A stretch of DNA of 64,000 bases from Ensifer adhaerens (lineage in GTDB: Bacteria; Pseudomonadota; Alphaproteobacteria; Rhizobiales; Rhizobiaceae): assembly GCF_002940685.1 (NCBI RefSeq), contig NZ_PNFP01000010.1, positions 186,001-250,000 on the forward strand, given 5' to 3'. Under the pieces are notes generated by a model. The model searched no databases and was not told the origin of the DNA. It saw only the letters and a list, made by a program, of their open reading frames with translations. This document shows, one piece after another, positions 44,820-54,163 of the stretch (position 1 is the first letter of the stretch; each line of letters opens with the position of its first letter). A program made the position numbers and the translations under genes.

Positions 44820-45809
44820 ATGCTAGAAAATCCAAAACACTATGCCGTTTGTCCAAAGCTGGAGTGGCCCATGACCGATGCGCTGACCGATATCCTGCGC
44901 GGCCTGAGACTGGACGGAGTGGAATATGGGCGTTGCCAGCCCTGTGCGCCATGGGCAACCTCCTATCCCGCACAGGAACCGGCGCGGTTTCATTTTCTGG
45001 CGTCCGGTTCGGCTCATCTCCAGATGCCAGACGGCACCTGGACGGAACTGGCGCCGGGGGATGCGGTGCTGTTGCCTCGTGGCGACGCGCATGTGCTCGC
45101 CAGCAAGCCCGGTCTGCCGACGATCTCCATCCGCGATCTGCCGAAGCGGCAGCTCTGCGACGGGATCGTCGACGTGCAGTGCCCCAATTCGGACAGCCAG
45201 AACCTGCTTTTCTTCGCGGTGATGCAGTTCAATGTCGACCGGCTGCACCCGCTCTTGCAGCTGATGCCGTCGGTCATGCGCACCAGCGACCTAGCGAAGA
45301 GCGAACCGTCGATCCCGTCGCTGCTCGATACCATGACGCGCGAGGCGGCGATGCAGCGCGTCGGCTCCGGTGGCATCCTGGCGCGGCTTGCTGATGTCTT
45401 GACCGCCACGATCATCCGCGCGTGGGTGGAGCACGGTTGCGGCACGGCGACCGGCTGGCTCGCCGCGGTGCGCCACCCGGAGGTCGGCCGGGTGCTTGCC
45501 GCCATCCATCTCGATCCGACGAAGGACTGGACGGTGCCGGAGCTTGCCAAGCTCATGGGCGCGTCGCGCTCCGGCTTCGCCCAGCGTTTCGCCGACACGG
45601 TCGGCGAAACGCCCGCCCGCTATGTCGCCCGCATGCGCATGCACCAGGCGCATCAATGGCTGCGCGAAGGAAAGCGCGTCGCCCATGTCGCCAATCGCCT
45701 CGGCTATGATTCCGAGGCCTCGTTCAGCCGCGCCTTCCGCAAGATCATGGGTGCGCCGCCGAGCCACTCGCGCAGCCTGATGCCGGCGCCAGAGCAGATC
45801 GCTTCGTGA
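44820..45809 (+). CDS. AraC family regulator with cupin domain
   Basis: A 329-residue regulator. Residues 20-200 form a cupin-6 type sensory domain (HFLASGSAHLQMPDGTW, LAPGDAVLLPRGDAHVL); residues 220-320 form two helix-turn-helices (TVPELAKLMGASRSGFAQRF, then VAHVANRLGYDSEASFSRAF). It should activate the divergent MFS exporter gene on binding an unknown small molecule. The ATG at 44820 follows GGAG; a second ATG at 44871 also has GGAG upstream, so a 312-residue form is possible. Confidence 0.9.
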   Translation: MLENPKHYAVCPKLEWPMTDALTDILRGLRLDGVEYGRCQPCAPWATSYPAQEPARFHFLASGSAHLQMPDGTWTELAPGDAVLLPRGDAHVLASKPGLPTISIRDLPKRQLCDGIVDVQCPNSDSQNLLFFAVMQFNVDRLHPLLQLMPSVMRTSDLAKSEPSIPSLLDTMTREAAMQRVGSGGILARLADVLTATIIRAWVEHGCGTATGWLAAVRHPEVGRVLAAIHLDPTKDWTVPELAKLMGASRSGFAQRFADTVGETPARYVARMRMHQAHQWLREGKRVAHVANRLGYDSEASFSRAFRKIMGAPPSHSRSLMPAPEQIAS

Positions 45810-45879
45810 ACAGGGCGGCGCTTAAGTGATCGCTCCTATCGTGATCGCAAGACCGCTGCGCACGCTTGCGCGACATGCT

Positions 45880-48654
45880 CTAGAACCTGACGGCGAGATC
45901 GGCCCGGACGCCGTGGTCCCGGGCCGAGGACGCAATCTGTCCCTGATAGGCGATTCCAAGCGTTGCCGCCGGGGTGACCGCAAAGTCGATGCCCGCCTCG
46001 ATCAGGGCGCTGTCGCGGGCGATCGGCGCGCCGGCGATGGAGAAGGCGTCGCTGCCCGAAAACGCTTGAACGGCCGCGGGGCTAACGTCGCCATAGGCAT
46101 GCCGCCAGCCGACGAGGCTGCGGGCCGTCGCCTTCGCCGTCCCAAGTGCGAAATCGGCCGCCACGCGCAGGCCGAGCGTGGTGAAGGTCAGGTCGTCGGA
46201 GCCACCACGCACAGTGAGCGCCGCGGCGCCACCCTTCTCCGTAAAGCCGTCAGTATGCAGGTTGACATGGGCGAGATTGGCAAAGGGCTCGAAAGAGAGA
46301 TCGCCCGCCTGCAAGCCGTAGCCGAGTTCGCCGAACACCTGGGTGGTGCCGGCGCGGTAGTCTGCACTCAGGCTGTCGATAAGTGCCGGCGAGAGGATGT
46401 TGCGGCTGCTGTCGATATTGCTCCAAGTATAGGCAAGGCCCGAGCGGAACGACAGGGCGCCCCATTGCGTCCCGGCATAGACGCCGAGGTGAAAGTTGTC
46501 GCTCGAGGCTGACGAGCGGCGGTCATGCATCGTGAAACGCGACGAGCTGTAGCCGCCGAGGAAACCGAGCCTCCAGTCGTCGTTGACGAGGCCGTCGAGA
46601 CCGGCGACGAAACCGCCGGTCGAGCGCGAGAGGTCGGCGGTGTCGCCGTCGCCATCCGTATGCCCCCAGGAACCGAAGGCCGAGCCCCAGGCGCCGTAGC
46701 GTTCGGATGCCGCGATCGACCCGGTGATGAGATCGTCCGTTGCCACGATCGGCGGGGCCTTCGCGCCGACGGTCTCGAAGGCCGAGCGCAGCCGGTCGTT
46801 CATCTGGCTGCCGATAAGCTGGCTGTTCTCGATAAGACCCGTCACGGTCGAGGCGTGGACCTCGCCCGGCAACTGTCCGAAGAGGTCGGCGGCGGCGCCG
46901 CCATCGAGCGTGACGGCAAGATCGTGGAGCGACCGGCCGACGCCGAGGCGCTCGATCGCGGCAGCGGCCGCCGCACCGTTGCGGGTCGTCGCCAGATCCG
47001 CGAAGGCGACGCCGTTGCGGACAACGTCGAGGTAAACGGCGTTCGGGTCGTAGGACCGGGAGAGGTCGAGGAACGCGTAGCAGCCACAGTCATCCTCGAA
47101 ACGCCCGGTGACCCCGCCAAGGGCGGAAAGGATGGTGTGACGGCCATCGCCTTTATAGTTTTCCGGCCTGATCATGACATCGACCGAACCGGCAATTTCG
47201 GCTGTGCCGGTGACATCGAGCCGGCTGGTGCCGTCGGGCGCGTCGAGATTGACGAGGAACCAGGCATCGGCCGACTGGCGATAGTTACCGCGAACGGTGA
47301 GGGTGCCTCCTTGTCCGCCCCATCCCGGATAGATCGTGCCGCCATTGTCGACGTTGCTATGGATCACGCCGTCACCGGAAAGCGTGCCGCTTTTTCCGAC
47401 GAATGTGTCGGAGGTGACGGTGCCGGCGAGCGCCAGAACCCCGCCATCGATCCGCGTGTCGCCCATGTATGTGCTGTCGCCGTACAACGCCAGCACGCCG
47501 TCGCCGGACTTGATGAGCCCGCCAGCGCCCGTAATATCGTTATACCAGCTCGTTTGGCCCTCGGGGACAACCGCGTGAAAATCGCCCCAATCGAACTTGC
47601 CCGGGCCGCCCACCGCCATCGCGACGTTGAGCAGGCCGTATCCCCAGTACTCGTCCGGTCCCGTCGGCCCGACGTCGGTCGCGGTGCCGAGCAGGACCTG
47701 ACGGATCTGCTCCATCGTCATGTAAGGAAATGCCTGCATCACAAGGGCGGCGGCGCCGGCGACGTGTGGGCCGGCGAACGACGTGCCTGTGACCCAGGTG
47801 TAGCCCCCGGCACTGGTCGCGACGTAGATCGGATCGTTGGGGTATTCGGTGTTGTACCAGTCGCCACCGCCCGGTGCCGCCAGGCACCAGTTCTTGGCGA
47901 CGCCACAGCGGTTCGCGTAGCCTGGGATCCACCCCAGCGGATCCGCCGACGTAACCGCCAGCCAGTTTTGTTCCAGTTCCGGGAAGAGGTAAGGCAGCCC
48001 TGCCTCTAGGCTGGGATCGGCACGCGAATAGTTGTGGGTGGGCACGATCATCAGAGTGCCCTCAGAGACGGCTCTCCTGGAGGCAGCGAGATAGTCCCCT
48101 GCCCAGTACAGAACGTCCTCGGCTGAAAAATCCATGACGGATGAATCGATTCTCCCGTACTCGTTGAGTATGAGTTTGACCCCTCTGTCGATCAGGCCGT
48201 TCAGAGACTGGACAATCAGGTGATCCTCCAGGCCGTATCGGTCGCCATCCTGAGCCATCACGACGGTCGCCCCCGGGGCCACGCCATGCATGCCGACACC
48301 ATCGCGGTTGCCAACCGCAACCGAGCTGGTGGGCGTTCCATGGTCACGCAGGTCGACGAACCACGGGCTGTCGGCGCCGTAGCCGATCCCTGTTTCATAG
48401 CGGCCTGCAAATTCGGGATGCGTTATGTCGAGGCCAGAGTCGATAAAACCGATCCTTATTCCGGTTCCGTCCAGACCTCTTGCATAGGCATATTCCGCGC
48501 CGATCGCAGCCAGTCCCCACTGTGCGTAGAATTCCGGCGTGCGCCATGTCGCGGGATCGCGGGGATCGCCGCTGTCGGCGGCGAGCGCGACGGATGACAA
48601 GGCGGTCGACAGCGTCAGCGCTGCGAGATGGACGGCGGTGCGGCTCTTGATCAA
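45880..48654 (-). CDS. Autotransporter with subtilisin-type protease passenger
   Basis: A 924-residue secreted protein. The signal peptide is residues 1-26 (ending SSVALA). The S8 peptidase domain (about 35-335) has the intact triad D72 (GFIDSG), H105 (DHGTPTSS) and S292 (GTSFAGPHVAG). A beta-helical spacer leads to a C-terminal barrel (about 650-924) ending in F. The barrel is a close relative of that at 21764-25063 (GGFVAGLDGLVNDDWR against GGFLMGGDGLVGDAWR). A TTG at 48654 with GGGGAAG is chosen as start; an ATG at 48687 lacks a ribosome site. It probably processes surface or extracellular proteins. A divergent LuxR gene may regulate it. Confidence 0.9.
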   Translation of the reverse strand: MIKSRTAVHLAALTLSTALSSVALAADSGDPRDPATWRTPEFYAQWGLAAIGAEYAYARGLDGTGIRIGFIDSGLDITHPEFAGRYETGIGYGADSPWFVDLRDHGTPTSSVAVGNRDGVGMHGVAPGATVVMAQDGDRYGLEDHLIVQSLNGLIDRGVKLILNEYGRIDSSVMDFSAEDVLYWAGDYLAASRRAVSEGTLMIVPTHNYSRADPSLEAGLPYLFPELEQNWLAVTSADPLGWIPGYANRCGVAKNWCLAAPGGGDWYNTEYPNDPIYVATSAGGYTWVTGTSFAGPHVAGAAALVMQAFPYMTMEQIRQVLLGTATDVGPTGPDEYWGYGLLNVAMAVGGPGKFDWGDFHAVVPEGQTSWYNDITGAGGLIKSGDGVLALYGDSTYMGDTRIDGGVLALAGTVTSDTFVGKSGTLSGDGVIHSNVDNGGTIYPGWGGQGGTLTVRGNYRQSADAWFLVNLDAPDGTSRLDVTGTAEIAGSVDVMIRPENYKGDGRHTILSALGGVTGRFEDDCGCYAFLDLSRSYDPNAVYLDVVRNGVAFADLATTRNGAAAAAAIERLGVGRSLHDLAVTLDGGAAADLFGQLPGEVHASTVTGLIENSQLIGSQMNDRLRSAFETVGAKAPPIVATDDLITGSIAASERYGAWGSAFGSWGHTDGDGDTADLSRSTGGFVAGLDGLVNDDWRLGFLGGYSSSRFTMHDRRSSASSDNFHLGVYAGTQWGALSFRSGLAYTWSNIDSSRNILSPALIDSLSADYRAGTTQVFGELGYGLQAGDLSFEPFANLAHVNLHTDGFTEKGGAAALTVRGGSDDLTFTTLGLRVAADFALGTAKATARSLVGWRHAYGDVSPAAVQAFSGSDAFSIAGAPIARDSALIEAGIDFAVTPAATLGIAYQGQIASSARDHGVRADLAVRF

Positions 48655-48957
48655 AACACTTCCCCAGCGCCCGGCATGGCGGCGCATCCATGGCGCAGGG
48701 TGTTGAAAGAAAACGGATATTCGCGAGCGTGGGCGCGCAGAAGCTAGCCCGGGGTCTTGGCGCGGAAAATACGGCAGGTGTCGTATTTCGTCAGGCGGAT
48801 ATGGCGCCTGCATGCCGTTTGTCCGTCAGATCGAGCCGTTCATCGAAAAGGCCGCGGCCGCCGTTCTTGTTTGCTTGACCGCGCCGGCACGCGGTGGCGG
48901 TAATCGCCTCTCGTCCCATTCTGCCTGACAATCAACGCCGCTCCCCCCATCCCCACC
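48655..48957. other. 303-bp divergent region, subtilisin autotransporter / luxR
   Basis: No gene or strong inverted repeat of lux-box length is evident. It should contain the promoters of both neighbours, but I cannot place them with confidence. Confidence 0.4.
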
Positions 48958-49698
48958 ATGCAATATTTCGACGATATCGATAGAGCATTGGCTGCGACGA
49001 CCCTCGGTGAGCTGACCGGGATCGCGTCCCAGGTTTCGGGGCGGCACGGCTTCAACCACTCCGCCTATGCGGCCAGGCTCCGCAGCCGGCCGGGAAGCGG
49101 CAGACCGAACTACCACAGCTTCAACGATTTCGCGCCGGAATGGGGGCGGACATACGAAGTCCTCGACGACGATCGGATCGCCGACCGTGACGCGCGCGTT
49201 CTGCACGTGCGCGCCGGCATGCCGTCGACGGCGTGGAATGTCGACGGGCGTGTCGGCTTCACCGAGCGGATGATCGGCCAACTGGCCGGTGGCATCCTGC
49301 GCAGTGCCGGTGAGCACGGGATCACCTCCGGCATCACGGTTCCCGTCGGCGCCCCCGGCCTTTCCTGGTCGTTCATGACGTTTACGACCGATGCGACGAA
49401 GGATCTTCGCGATCTTCTGCCGACACTGCCATCGCTCACCTATTTCGCGAGCTGCCTGCATGTCGCGATGGCGCGGCTGCAGGGCTGGGACGAGAAGCGG
49501 CCGGATCTGTCGCAGCGCGAGATTGAAGTGCTGCATTGGGCCGCCGTCGGCAAGTCATCCTGGGAAATGTCGATGATCATCGGCGTCAGCGAGAGAACCG
49601 TGAACTTTCACCTCTACCAGGCAGCGCGCAAACTCGACGTGAAAGGCCGTAGGGCCGCTTGCGCGCGGGCAACGGCGCTCGGCCTCATTCATCCGTAG
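48958..49698 (+). CDS. LuxR family regulator, solo type
   Basis: A 246-residue regulator with an N-terminal autoinducer-binding-like domain (residues 5-165) and a C-terminal LuxR helix-turn-helix (LSQREIEVLHWAAVGKSSWEMSMIIGVSERTVNFHLYQAARKL in two parts, about 182-225). Signal-pocket residues W and Y (EWGRTY) and the later W (PSTAW) are kept, but the usual DP pair is replaced by DR, so ligand choice may differ. No luxI-type synthase is in the window. It is divergent from the subtilisin autotransporter gene, a possible target. Confidence 0.88.
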   Translation: MQYFDDIDRALAATTLGELTGIASQVSGRHGFNHSAYAARLRSRPGSGRPNYHSFNDFAPEWGRTYEVLDDDRIADRDARVLHVRAGMPSTAWNVDGRVGFTERMIGQLAGGILRSAGEHGITSGITVPVGAPGLSWSFMTFTTDATKDLRDLLPTLPSLTYFASCLHVAMARLQGWDEKRPDLSQREIEVLHWAAVGKSSWEMSMIIGVSERTVNFHLYQAARKLDVKGRRAACARATALGLIHP

Positions 49699-49825
49699 TT
49701 TCAGCCACCGCCGCAACCTGGCCGGGCCGCTGTCAATTTTGACAGTAGCCCGGGTTCTGAGCGGCTGTTAGCCGTTGGTCGCGGGCGCCGCAGGGCGCTT
49801 CGAGCGCAACCAATGGAGGTGGCAC

Positions 49826-50152
49826 ATGCGAGCACTTTCCAGGCTTTTCGTCGGATCTCTGGCGCTGGTCGGCATCGTCGTCCTGGCCGCATCGCCCGTG
49901 TTCATTGCTCCAGCGCTCGCCAACATTGTGCCGGCAACCGAAGTCCGTATGTTGCGCACTGCTGCGACGCTTGAGCAGCCTACGACGGGAACGCGGGTCT
50001 TGCGCCATGCCGAAACAGCGGGCGAGGTCGCGCTGGTCCGCTGCTTGACCATCTTCGGAATGATGATCGCCTCCTGGAGCATGGCGCTGGTAACCTTCTC
50101 CGGCATATCCGGCCCCGGCACCCGAGTGCGAACAACACGTGCGGGCGACTGA
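49826..50152 (+). CDS. Small membrane or exported protein, unknown
   Basis: A 108-residue protein I do not recognise. The start at 49826 is well supported by GGAGGTGG four bases upstream. An N-terminal hydrophobic segment (residues 8-33, LFVGSLALVGIVVLAASPVF) may be a signal peptide cut after ALA, and a second hydrophobic segment (about 70-93, CLTIFGMMIASWSMALVTF) lies near the end. Between them is a threonine-rich hydrophilic part. A strong terminator follows. It is isolated between the luxR gene and the antiporter gene. Confidence 0.6.
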   Translation: MRALSRLFVGSLALVGIVVLAASPVFIAPALANIVPATEVRMLRTAATLEQPTTGTRVLRHAETAGEVALVRCLTIFGMMIASWSMALVTFSGISGPGTRVRTTRAGD

Positions 50153-50179
50153 TCGCAGGACGGTTGCGAAAGCGTCGAA

Positions 50180-50210
50180 GAGGGGCGGTGGATCCCATCC
50201 AGCGCCCCTC
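50180..50210. terminator. Strong bidirectional terminator
   Basis: GAGGGGCG (50180-50187) pairs with CGCCCCTC (50203-50210), with an inner TGGAT/ATCCA pairing and one mismatch between. It separates the small rightward gene from the leftward antiporter gene. Confidence 0.7.
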
Positions 50211-50218
50211 CGCTGTCT

Positions 50219-51784
50219 TTACTGCGCCGGCCGGCTTTCGGCAGGCAGCACGGCCGCCGGCGATCCGGCAGCCGGCTGTGTGGTGCTTTCCACCGGCGGC
50301 ACCGGCGAGCGGGTGCGCAGGCTCTCGGCGCGGTGACGGCCGACGGATACCCAGAACAGCGCGACGAGCGCTGCGACCGTCACCGTCACGGTCACATAGC
50401 GGATCCAGGTCGGGGCGTGGCCGCCCGGGTCGATGTGCTTCTCGTCGATCTCGCGCTTGCGGGTGATCGCGGCCGAATAGAACACGATCGTCGAGATCAC
50501 GAAGATCAGCGACCAGCGCGTCTGCTCGCCGTCCGAGCCGATCAGCGCAACGAGGCTGTAGATCGCCGCCGCGAGACCGATGACGACGTACCAGTTGTAG
50601 GTGCTTGCCGGCATCTTCTTGTAGCCGAGCACCTTGATGGAGATCGCCGAGTAGATATAGGGCAAGAGCGTCATGATCACCGCGATCGAGGCGATCTTGC
50701 CGAACTGCTCGCTGGCCGTCGGCGACATTGTCGCGAAGACCTGCACGGTCATGATCACTGCGACGATCGCCAGGCCGGCCGAGGGAACACCCTTGGAATT
50801 GACCTTGGCGAAGATCGAGCCGAAGAGCCCGTCATCGGCCGCAGCCTTTGCCGTCTGCCCGACGAGCAGCGTCCAGCCGGCAAGCGAGCCGAGGCAGCCG
50901 AGTGCTGCGCAGATCGCAACGACGGCACCCGCCGTATCGCCGAGCGCCAGGCGTGCGGCGTCTGCGAAGGGGGCGGAGGATGCAATCAGCTCCTTGTTCG
51001 GGATCATGCCCATGATCACTGTCGACGACAGGATATAGGCGACGGCGGCGAGAATGACGCCGCCGACGGTCGCGATCGGAACGTTGCGCTGCGGGTCCCG
51101 CACGACGCCGGCCGACACCGACGCGCTTTCAACGCCGATGAAGGCCCAGAGCGTGAAGTTGAGCGTCGCCATGATCGCCGCCCAGCTGTCCTTGCCCGAC
51201 ACGTTCCAGCCCTCGGAGAAGGTTGCCGGCGAGAACCAGAACCAGCCGAAGATCGCCATGCCGAGGATCGGCACCAGCGCGAAGGAGGTGGTGAAGGACT
51301 GCAGCCGTCCGACGACGTTTGGTCCGAGGATGTTGGCGTAGGTGAAGAACCAGATCAGCGCCACCTGCGCCAGCGCGGACACCAGCGGATCGCGCAGCAT
51401 CGGGAAGAAGGCGGTGAGGTAACCGAGACCGGCGACCGCCAGGCCGACATTGCCGACGACGTTGGCGAGCCAGTAGATGAGGTTGGTCTGGTAGCCCATG
51501 TAGTCGCCGAAGGCCTTGCGCGTATAGGCATAGGGCCCGCCGGCGGCGGGATCGATCGCCGCCAGCTTGGCGAAGGTGAGCGCCAGCGCAATCGCGCCGG
51601 CAATGGTGATCAGCCATCCGAAGACGGCGATGGACCCGACCGCGGCAAGGTTTGCCGGCAGCATGAAGACGCCGGAGCCCATCATGTTGCCCGCAACCAT
51701 CAGGGTCGCGGGCACAAGGCCGATCTTGGCGGAGTCCGCCACACCCGAAGATGTGGCCTTGGATGCGGTATCGACAGCAGCCAT
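50219..51784 (-). CDS. APC family amino acid/polyamine antiporter
   Basis: A 521-residue inner-membrane exchanger with 12 helices of the basic amino acid/polyamine antiporter family (AdiC, CadB, PotE). The N-terminal MVAGNMMGSGVFMLPANL carries the GSG substrate-contact motif and WAFIGVESASV is the conserved helix-6 segment. The ATG at 51784 follows AGGAG. It lies 22 bp after the decarboxylase gene on the same strand, so it should exchange the external amino acid for the decarboxylation product, exporting a proton equivalent. A roughly 40-residue Pro/Ser-rich C-terminal tail is unusual. Substrate (arginine/agmatine, lysine/cadaverine or ornithine/putrescine) not decided. Confidence 0.88.
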   Translation of the reverse strand: MAAVDTASKATSSGVADSAKIGLVPATLMVAGNMMGSGVFMLPANLAAVGSIAVFGWLITIAGAIALALTFAKLAAIDPAAGGPYAYTRKAFGDYMGYQTNLIYWLANVVGNVGLAVAGLGYLTAFFPMLRDPLVSALAQVALIWFFTYANILGPNVVGRLQSFTTSFALVPILGMAIFGWFWFSPATFSEGWNVSGKDSWAAIMATLNFTLWAFIGVESASVSAGVVRDPQRNVPIATVGGVILAAVAYILSSTVIMGMIPNKELIASSAPFADAARLALGDTAGAVVAICAALGCLGSLAGWTLLVGQTAKAAADDGLFGSIFAKVNSKGVPSAGLAIVAVIMTVQVFATMSPTASEQFGKIASIAVIMTLLPYIYSAISIKVLGYKKMPASTYNWYVVIGLAAAIYSLVALIGSDGEQTRWSLIFVISTIVFYSAAITRKREIDEKHIDPGGHAPTWIRYVTVTVTVAALVALFWVSVGRHRAESLRTRSPVPPVESTTQPAAGSPAAVLPAESRPAQ

Positions 51785-51806
51785 GTTCGTTGCTCCTGAG
51801 GCCGGT

Positions 51807-54107
51807 TCAACGGGTCAAGACATAGACACGGTAGAGGCCGTCCTCGACCTCCACCCCGTGCGTGTCGTGGGTGAAGCCCGGAAAGCGGAGATCGTAGGCC
51901 TCCAGCGCCTTGAGATAGCCGAGGACCGGCCCGTCGGCCGGGCCGGCATTTTCGCCCGGCATCAGAAGCGGAATGCCCGGCGGATAGGGCACGACACCGG
52001 TTGCGACCGTGCGGCCGGCCAGCTGGTCGAGCGTCACCTGTTCCACCTCGCCGCGCACCAGCCGCTCATAGGCGCGCACGGGGCTCAGGTCCGGATGCGG
52101 CAGCACGGAGAAACCGGCGGCCATGGAGGCCGTGGTCTTCAGCTGGTCCATCGCCGAAAACATCGTGTCGGCGAGATCCTTGAGACCCATGCCGGCGTAA
52201 CGTTCCGGGTGGTCCTCGATCAGCGACGGGATCGCCACTTCGAGGGTGAGGTTGGCGTCGTAGTCGCGCTTGAAGTCGCAAAGCGCGCTGACGAGCGAGC
52301 CCCATTTGCCCTTGGTGATGCCGAGCGAGAAGAGGAAGAGAATGGTGAAGTCGGTCGTCTTCTCGACGACGATGCCGCGGGCATCGAGATAGGCGGTGAC
52401 GAGGCTTGCGGGAATGCCGACCGGCATCAGCCCGCCGCCCGGTGCAACGCCCGGGGTGACGATCGACACCTTGATCGGGTCGAGCATGCAATAGCCGTCC
52501 TCGATCTCGCCGAAGCCGTGCCAGGCGGCGCCCGGCTTCAGCACCCAGCAGGATGGATCGCTCGTAAGCGCTTCCGGCGAAGCCTCGTGGAAGGCGCTGG
52601 TGCGGCCGGTCTTCGGGTCGCGCACGGTGTCGGGTTGCCAGCAATCGAAGAACCAGTCCCCACGTTCGGCCGCGTCGTTGGCGAGCCGCGACATCATCAG
52701 GCGGAAGGCGACCGCTTCCTCGATCGATTCGTTGGTGAGCGCCGCCCCGCCAGGGCCGTCCATCATTGCCGCCGAGACGTCGTTCGAGGCGATGATCGCG
52801 TAGTTCGGCGAGGTCGAGGCGTGCATCATGAACGTCTCGTTGAAGATCCCGTGCGGGATCGGCTTGCGGCCGTCGCGCACGTGGATGAAGGATGCCTGCG
52901 AAAGCGCCGCCAGGAGCTTGTGCGTCGACTGGGTGGCAAAGACCGTGGGCTTGTCGGCGGTATGCGCCTTCGGGTCGCCGTGCATCGCATGGCGATCACG
53001 ATAGATCGGGTTGAAGCGGGCGTAGCCGTACCAGGCCTCGTCGAAATGCAGCCGGTCGACGCTGGCGCCGAGCAGTTCTTCCACGCGGGTGACGTTGTAG
53101 CAAAGCCCGTCATAGGTGGAATTGGTGATGATGGCGTGCTTCGGCTCCCGGTCCTTGAGATCGGCTGCAAGCGGGTTCTGGTCAATCGCCTTGCGGATGG
53201 CCACGGCCGTCAGTCGTTCCGGCGGGATCGGGCCGATGATGCCGTAGTGGTTTCGGGTCGGCACCAGATAGGTCGGCACGGCACCCGACATGGTCATCGC
53301 GTGCTCCGCCGACTTGTGGCAATTGCGGTCGCACAGCGCGATCTGGTCGCGGCTGACGCTTGCCATCAGGATCACGCGGTTGGAGGTCGAGGATCCGTTG
53401 GTGACGTGATAGCTGCGGTGCGAGCCGAAGACGCGGGCGGCATATTTCTCACTGGCGCCGATCGGTCCGGAATGGTCGAGCAGCGATCCGAGTTCGCCGA
53501 CCGAGATCGAGAGGTCCGAGCGCAGCAGCGGTTCCCCGAAGAATTCGAAGAAAGCGCGGCCGGGCGGCGACTTGAGGAAGCCCGTGCCGCCGGTATGGCC
53601 CGGCGTATGCCAGGAATATTCGTGCACCTGCGAGAACTGGGCGAGCGCCTTGAACATCGGCGGCAGCACGGTTGAACGATAGCGCTCGATTGCCGCCTGG
53701 ATGCGGCCGCCGACGAAATCCATCGTGTCCTCAAGCATCCACACGAAGTCGTCGACCTTCGCCATGATTTCGGCCGGAACGGACGAGGCGGCGCTGCGGT
53801 CGGCAAGCAGGAGCAGCGGAACGGTGCCGTTGCGCCTGCGCAGCGCCTCGACGACTTCGATGGACTGCTCGTGACCTTCCGGGCCGAGGTCCCAGTCGAT
53901 GAGGACGCATTGGAGAGCGGGGTCGGACCTGATCACCGCAATGCCGTCATCGGCGCTTTCTGCGGTCACCACCTCGATCTGGCGGCGCTCGAGTTCAGCG
54001 ATCAGCGACCGCACGGCGCGGCCTGCCGCACTTTCCTCGCTGATCTCGTCATCCAGAACGAGTGCTTTCATGCCGAGACGGCGGTGACCCCTGTTCAACG
54101 TGCTCAT
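51807..54107 (-). CDS. Orn/Lys/Arg decarboxylase, group III (probable arginine decarboxylase)
   Basis: A 766-residue PLP-dependent decarboxylase. An N-terminal flavodoxin-like wing domain (residues 12-130, ALVLDDEISEESAAGR) is followed by the PLP domain with SWHTPGHTGGTGF, HVTNGSSTSNR, the LHFDEAWYGYA aspartate and the cofactor lysine K397 in QSTHK. Length fits acid-inducible AdiA-type enzymes (about 755). It consumes a proton per turnover. It lies between two APC exchanger genes in one leftward unit. Arginine is favoured from overall similarity to AdiA-like proteins, but lysine or ornithine is possible. The ATG at 54107 has a modest ribosome site. Confidence 0.88.
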   Translation of the reverse strand: MSTLNRGHRRLGMKALVLDDEISEESAAGRAVRSLIAELERRQIEVVTAESADDGIAVIRSDPALQCVLIDWDLGPEGHEQSIEVVEALRRRNGTVPLLLLADRSAASSVPAEIMAKVDDFVWMLEDTMDFVGGRIQAAIERYRSTVLPPMFKALAQFSQVHEYSWHTPGHTGGTGFLKSPPGRAFFEFFGEPLLRSDLSISVGELGSLLDHSGPIGASEKYAARVFGSHRSYHVTNGSSTSNRVILMASVSRDQIALCDRNCHKSAEHAMTMSGAVPTYLVPTRNHYGIIGPIPPERLTAVAIRKAIDQNPLAADLKDREPKHAIITNSTYDGLCYNVTRVEELLGASVDRLHFDEAWYGYARFNPIYRDRHAMHGDPKAHTADKPTVFATQSTHKLLAALSQASFIHVRDGRKPIPHGIFNETFMMHASTSPNYAIIASNDVSAAMMDGPGGAALTNESIEEAVAFRLMMSRLANDAAERGDWFFDCWQPDTVRDPKTGRTSAFHEASPEALTSDPSCWVLKPGAAWHGFGEIEDGYCMLDPIKVSIVTPGVAPGGGLMPVGIPASLVTAYLDARGIVVEKTTDFTILFLFSLGITKGKWGSLVSALCDFKRDYDANLTLEVAIPSLIEDHPERYAGMGLKDLADTMFSAMDQLKTTASMAAGFSVLPHPDLSPVRAYERLVRGEVEQVTLDQLAGRTVATGVVPYPPGIPLLMPGENAGPADGPVLGYLKALEAYDLRFPGFTHDTHGVEVEDGLYRVYVLTR

Positions 54108-54163
54108 ATCCAATCCTCTCTCTAGTTCGGTGCTAGGTGCAGGTGGGGGTATTGTTTTTGACG

